From: an uncultured Oscillospiraceae bacterium
GTDB lineage: Bacteria; Bacillota; Clostridia; Oscillospirales; Oscillospiraceae
Direction of reading: 5' to 3'
Length of the DNA stretch: 17,650 bases
Assembly (NCBI GenBank): GCA_910587505.1
Contig: CAJULD010000054.1
Span: forward strand, 1-17,650
Positions 14,004 through 17,650 of the stretch are shown here, piece by piece (positions within the stretch are counted from its first letter, which is position 1; every line of letters begins with the position of its first letter). The notes under the pieces were generated by a model. The model saw only the letters and a list, made by a program, of their open reading frames with translations, was not told where the DNA came from and ran no database searches. The position numbers and the translations under genes are program-made.

Positions 14004-15698
14004 ATGAAAACCAAGCAGGAATTTGTCATTACAAAAAAGGGCGTACTAACCAAATACAACGGCCCCGGCGGGGATGTGACCATCCCGGAGGGCGTAACGG
14101 CAATCGGAGAGCGTGCTTTTTACGACTGCAAAAGCCTGAAAAGCGTAACCATCCCGAAGGGCGTGACGGAAATCGGCGGCTTTGCCTTTCGCGGCTGCAG
14201 GAACCTGCAAAAGGTTGTGGCGCCCGAGAGCGTAAGCACGATCGGCAGATATGCCTTTGCCGACTGTGGGAGTCTGAAAAATTTGACCATTCCAGGGAGA
14301 GTGAACGAAATCGGCAAATCGGCGTTTTCCTGCTGTCCTGATTTGACCATGCCTAATTTCCCCATTTCAAAGCTGGAAAAGTGGGACAAAGAGAAAGCGT
14401 TTCATGGTTTTATCAAAGCGTATCTGGAGAATATGGAGATGGATGAAGAGATGGAAGCGGAGAATCTCCGGTATATCAAGAGCCAGAAAAAGAACCTTGT
14501 GTCTTATTCAGCCATTGGGGACGACGACACGCTCCGCTTTCTCTTTGAGACAGGGGCGGTGAAACCGGCAGATATCGAGTGGATGTTACAAAAGGCGTCA
14601 GTCGCTTACCGCAGTGGTGAAGCAGAAGAGAAAATTATGGAATACAAAGCCCGTTACCTGGATTCGGGGGCCCCCGTGAAGAAAGCGGCGCAAACGCGCA
14701 AGACCGCGGCACCCCGGAAGAAAACTCTCATAAACATCGATCCGGATTTTGACATTTCCCCCAAGGGCGTTCTGGCAGAATACAAGGGTCCCGGCGGGGA
14801 TGTGGTGATCCCGGAGGGCGTGAAGGAAATTGCCAACCAGGCATTCACCGGCTGCAAGGGCCTGGCCAGCGTGACCATCCCGGAGAGTGTGAGGAAAATC
14901 AGATTCTATGCCTTCGGGGAGTGCAGCATTCAAGCCGTAACCATCCCAAAGAGCGTCCAGTCGATTGAAGAGAGTGCTTTCTGCGAATGTGAAAACCTGA
15001 CCAGCGTGACGTTTCAGGACCGGGAGGACGCGCCAGGAATGGATCAGGACATATTCTATAATTCCCCCAACATTACCAATGTCGCCATCCCCAGATGCGT
15101 CGCAAGGAGCGCCCATAAGCTTTTCAAGGACACCCTATGGCTCAAAAAATTGGGGGAGTTTGCTATTGTCGATCAGTTTCTGATTAAATATCAGGGGAGA
15201 AAAGAGAACGTGGTCATTCCAGAGGGGATCACGGAAATCGGCCGCGGCACGTTCCGGGACTGTGCAAACCTTCAGAGCGTGACCATTCCAAAGAGCGTCG
15301 AGGAGATCGACAAGTCCGTATTTGAGGGAAGCTGCCCGGCAATCATCGCGCCCCATATCCCCATTGATGAGTTTGCGCCGAAGAACAAGCCCGGCGCGTG
15401 CGCCGGCTTTGCCAGGGCGTATCTGGACGGCATGGAGCTGGATGAGGAGATCAAGGCGGAGTATCTCGAGTACATAAAGGGCCATAAAAAAAGCCTCTAT
15501 CCCGATGCTGTCCGGCACGAGGAGCTTTTACAGCTCATGTTAGCCGAGAAGATGCTGGTCCGCAAGGATATAGATCCCCTGCTGGAGGAGTGCGACCAGC
15601 AGAACAATGTCGCGGCCAAGGCGGCGGTGCTGGACTACGCGGGCAGGAATTTGAAGCCCGTGGACCCGACGAAGGAATTTAAGCTGAAGGGGCTGTAA
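14004..15698 (+). CDS. BspA-like LRR protein with duplicated LRR-helical modules
   Basis: A 564-residue protein without a signal peptide. Layout: LRR block 7-117, helical module 129-220, Ala/Lys-rich linker 223-240, LRR block 249-338, a further LRR block 385-448, helical module 464-550, and tail DPTKEFKLKGL. The helical modules are related copies: FIKAYLENMEMDEEMEAENL at 136 against FARAYLDGMELDEEIKAEYL at 469, each followed by YIKxxKKxL. Each LRR block opens with the signature GVLxxYxGPGGDVxIPEGV, decayed in the third. LRR repeats usually bind protein or other ligands; no catalytic motif is visible. ATG 14004 has GGAGGAA 6-7 nt upstream; an earlier ATG at 13962 overlaps the VWA stop and lacks a site. 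It is likely co-transcribed with the VWA gene. A sensor/adaptor role for the MoxR-VWA system is inference. Confidence 0.8.
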   Translation: MKTKQEFVITKKGVLTKYNGPGGDVTIPEGVTAIGERAFYDCKSLKSVTIPKGVTEIGGFAFRGCRNLQKVVAPESVSTIGRYAFADCGSLKNLTIPGRVNEIGKSAFSCCPDLTMPNFPISKLEKWDKEKAFHGFIKAYLENMEMDEEMEAENLRYIKSQKKNLVSYSAIGDDDTLRFLFETGAVKPADIEWMLQKASVAYRSGEAEEKIMEYKARYLDSGAPVKKAAQTRKTAAPRKKTLINIDPDFDISPKGVLAEYKGPGGDVVIPEGVKEIANQAFTGCKGLASVTIPESVRKIRFYAFGECSIQAVTIPKSVQSIEESAFCECENLTSVTFQDREDAPGMDQDIFYNSPNITNVAIPRCVARSAHKLFKDTLWLKKLGEFAIVDQFLIKYQGRKENVVIPEGITEIGRGTFRDCANLQSVTIPKSVEEIDKSVFEGSCPAIIAPHIPIDEFAPKNKPGACAGFARAYLDGMELDEEIKAEYLEYIKGHKKSLYPDAVRHEELLQLMLAEKMLVRKDIDPLLEECDQQNNVAAKAAVLDYAGRNLKPVDPTKEFKLKGL

Positions 15699-15707
15699 AA
15701 CAAACAT

Positions 15708-15735
15708 CCGCCCGCCGGGCAGCTCCGGCGGGCGG
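15708..15735 (-). terminator. Strong hairpin between the LRR gene and the toxin remnant
   Basis: CCGCCCGCCGG (15708-15718) and CCGGCGGGCGG (15725-15735) are 11-bp perfect inverted arms with a 6-nt loop. On the minus strand ATGTTTTGTTTT follows, giving a U-rich tail after the toxin-like remnant. On the plus strand no T-run follows, but the stem lies 10 nt after the LRR stop and may slow or protect that transcript end. Confidence 0.55.
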
Positions 15736-15754
15736 GGGATCATTCAAATTTACT

Positions 15755-15976
15755 TCAAAGCAGCGCGCGGTAATCTCTGCGGCCGTATAGGATGCGCCGT
15801 ATCTGCACCGCGCCTCCGGATACGACATAAAAAATCAGATAGTTTTCCAAAAGCGGAGGGATAGATTTTGACCTTATTACCGCTCCATGCACAGACTCCC
15901 TCAACTGGCGGGCGAAGGTCAGAAAGTCTTCTCCCTCCGCGCCGGAGGCGATCTCCTGTTCCGCACAAGCAGGATA
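15755..15976 (-). pseudogene. ParE/RelE-type toxin remnant, 5'-truncated
   Basis: The minus-strand frame is open for 73 codons between a TGA at 15977-15979 and a TGA at 15755-15757, with no ATG in frame. Translated, its last 40 residues match the ParE/RelE toxin C-terminus: IPPLLENYLIFYVVSGGAVQ then IRRILYGRRDYRALL. Intact members are about 90-105 residues, so the N-terminal third is missing or shifted out of frame, and no antitoxin gene is adjacent. Initiation at a rare codon (GTG or TTG) inside the frame would give an even shorter piece. It sits between two genes of the MoxR/VWA locus on the opposite strand and ends at its own terminator-like hairpin. Confidence 0.6.
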
Positions 15977-16026
15977 TCAGAATTTCACACAAAATACAAT
16001 CAGGATTTTGAAAAAAGGAAGCCGCT

Positions 16027-17553
16027 ATGAACATCAAACAAGCCAAGACCCAGATCCAGAACGCCATGACGGCGTATTTCACCAAGGACCCCTTCGGCAA
16101 CTACGTCATCCCCATCGAGCAGCAGCGGCCCGTGTTTCTGATGGGCCCTCCGGGCATCGGCAAGACGGCCATCATGGAGCAGATTGCGGCGGAGCTGGGG
16201 GTGGGGCTGGTGAGCTACTCCATGACCCACCACACCCGCCAGAGCGCCCTGGGCCTGCCCTTCATCGTCCGCAAGACTTACGGCGGCAAGGAGTACGACG
16301 TGTCCGAGTACACCATGAGCGAGATCATTGCCTCCGTCTACGACCTGATGGAGGATGCCGGGGTCAAGGAGGGCATTTTGTTTCTGGACGAGATCAACTG
16401 CGTGTCCGAGACCCTGGCGCCCTCCATGCTCCAGTTTTTGCAGTACAAGATTTTCGGCCGCCACAAGGTCCCCGACGGCTGGATTGTAGTGACGGCGGGC
16501 AACCCGCCGGAGTATAACAACTCGGTCCGGGAGTTCGACATCGTCACCTGGGACCGGCTCAAGCGGGTGGACGTGGAGCCGGACTTCGACGCCTGGAAGG
16601 AGTACGCCTACAGCCGCTCCACTCACCCCGCCGTCATGACCTATCTGGAGATCAAAAAGTCGGACTTCTACCAGGTGGAGACCACCGTGGACGGCAAGCG
16701 GTTCGTCACCGCCCGGGGCTGGTCCGACCTGTCGGACATGATGCGGCTGTACGAGCAGCACGGGCTGAAAATTGACGAGAATCTGGTGGGCCAGTACCTG
16801 CAAAACCGGAAGATCGCCAAGGACTTTGCCATCTACTACGACCTGTTCAACAAGTACCGCTCCGACTACCAAGTGGATAAAATCCTCTCCGGCAAAGCGG
16901 ACGAGCCCATCAAGGACCGGGCCCGGAAGGCGAAATTCGACGAGCGACTTTCCTTGCTGGGCCTGCTGCTGGACGGAGTGACAGAACACCTGCGCTCCGT
17001 GTGTGCCGTCGAGGCGGCCCAGACGCAGCTGTTAGAGGCGTTGCGAGCGGTGCGGACGGAGTTGGCCAGGCCGGGAGCGGAGGCGTCCAGGCTGCTGGAG
17101 AAGCAGATCCAGAGCCGGCGGGCGGCCCTGGCCGCCGGGCGGCGGGCGGCCTCCATGAGCCGGGAGGACCAATTGACGTTGGAGAGCGTTTGCGCTGTTT
17201 TAGAGGAAAAGCGGGCCATGCTGGTGAAAGAACGCCCAGAAGACGGGAAAGCCGCCTTTGCCCTGCTGAAAAAGGACTTCGACCAGCGGATGGCAGGGCT
17301 GCGCAAATCTGCCGGGGACGCCGGGAAGAAACTGTCCAACCTGTTCCGCTTCTGCGGCGAGGTCTTCCCCGACGGGCAGGAGCTGCTGATCATGGTGACG
17401 GAACTGACCCTCAACCCCCACTGCGCCCGGTTCATTGGGCGCTACGGGTGTAAAGAATACTACGAGCGGAATAAGGAGCTGCTGTTCTACGAGCGGCAGC
17501 AGGAGATCATCCGGAAGATGGAGGACATTGACTGGAATCTGGACGAGGTTTAA
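16027..17553 (+). CDS. MoxR-type AAA+ ATPase with long helical C-terminal extension
   Basis: A 508-residue protein. Walker A GPPGIGKT is at 40-47, Walker B ILFLDE at 117-122, and a sensor-1 Asn in TAGNPPEYN at about 159; arginines in WDRLKR (175-180) may serve as the arginine finger. After the AAA+ core (to about 250) comes a long charged, helical region (about 290-440) rich in Glu, Arg, Ala and Leu, likely partly coiled coil, and a C-terminal block with NPHCARFIGRYG and YYERNKELLFYERQQE. MoxR ATPases remodel or load client complexes with a VWA partner, which is encoded upstream at 12643. ATG 16027 follows AAGGAAG; a TACAAT at 15995-16000 could be a -10 box, though no good -35 is seen. The ParE-like remnant separates it from the LRR gene, so it may have its own transcript. 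Confidence 0.88.
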   Translation: MNIKQAKTQIQNAMTAYFTKDPFGNYVIPIEQQRPVFLMGPPGIGKTAIMEQIAAELGVGLVSYSMTHHTRQSALGLPFIVRKTYGGKEYDVSEYTMSEIIASVYDLMEDAGVKEGILFLDEINCVSETLAPSMLQFLQYKIFGRHKVPDGWIVVTAGNPPEYNNSVREFDIVTWDRLKRVDVEPDFDAWKEYAYSRSTHPAVMTYLEIKKSDFYQVETTVDGKRFVTARGWSDLSDMMRLYEQHGLKIDENLVGQYLQNRKIAKDFAIYYDLFNKYRSDYQVDKILSGKADEPIKDRARKAKFDERLSLLGLLLDGVTEHLRSVCAVEAAQTQLLEALRAVRTELARPGAEASRLLEKQIQSRRAALAAGRRAASMSREDQLTLESVCAVLEEKRAMLVKERPEDGKAAFALLKKDFDQRMAGLRKSAGDAGKKLSNLFRFCGEVFPDGQELLIMVTELTLNPHCARFIGRYGCKEYYERNKELLFYERQQEIIRKMEDIDWNLDEV

Positions 17554-17650
17554 GAACCTGTATTCACAACCGTAGCACGCCGTCCGGCCGGTCTTTTTCC
17601 CGCCATACTGCGTCGATTTCCCTTGCAATCCGTCAGGATTGCTGCGGAAA

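Noticed and set aside
16000..16989. 329-codon open frame on the minus strand opposite the MoxR gene
   Set aside because: The plus strand encodes Walker A, Walker B and sensor-1 motifs; the antisense frame is a high-GC shadow rich in Val, His and Gly.
17625..17642. Small hairpin GCAATCC-GTCA-GGATTGC at the right edge
   Set aside because: A 7-bp stem with no T-run on either side; too little context at the window end to call a terminator or element end.

Overview
The window looks like a defence/accessory island from a Gram-positive Clostridia-type gut bacterium, possibly Oscillospiraceae-like. This is inference from strong AGGAGG-type ribosome sites, mid-to-high GC coding sequence, a Csm-type type III CRISPR system and BspA-like leucine-rich repeats of the 'PEGVTxIGxxAFxxC' kind. 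No rRNA, tRNA or phylogenetic marker is present to settle it.

Left edge (1-1600): degraded mobile and accessory DNA. There is an inverted repeat, a remnant of an IS21-type IstA transposase, a cluster of five phased TAACRCA half-sites, and a badly broken minus-strand gene for a COG2865-type ATP-binding/transcriptional regulator, whose surviving part begins right at the end of csm6.

Centre-left (1608-9608, minus strand): a complete type III-A (Csm) CRISPR effector operon. A good promoter at 9579-9608 drives cas6, cas10/csm1, csm2, csm3, csm4 and csm5, with tight spacing or overlaps. A short decaying array of four repeats and three spacers follows, then csm6. The repeat, read on the minus strand, ends in GGGGACGGAAAC, the classic Csm 5'-handle sequence, so array and operon run in the same direction. 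Cas6 should cut crRNAs; Csm2-5 and Cas10 should form the interference complex; Cas10 (HD plus GGDD) should make cyclic oligoadenylate; Csm6 (CARF plus HEPN) should respond to it. No cas1 or cas2 is present.

Middle gap (9609-10168): no credible gene. It holds a GC-rich stretch with two hairpins and an intrinsic terminator serving the gene to its right.

Right half (10169-17553): a second multigene locus. An LRR-DUF4132 protein (minus) diverges from a VWA protein with a DUF2201-like N-terminus, an LRR/helical-module protein and a MoxR-type AAA+ ATPase (all plus). The two LRR proteins share an N-terminal signature, an Ala/Lys-rich linker and a matching extreme C-terminal tail (DPxxEFxLxxL), which ties the divergent arms together. 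A MoxR ATPase next to a VWA protein is a known chaperone-like pair; here the LRR proteins may be sensors, clients or effectors. A ParE/RelE-type toxin remnant lies between the LRR gene and the MoxR gene. This MoxR-VWA-LRR-DUF4132 set is the best candidate for a little-described system in the window.
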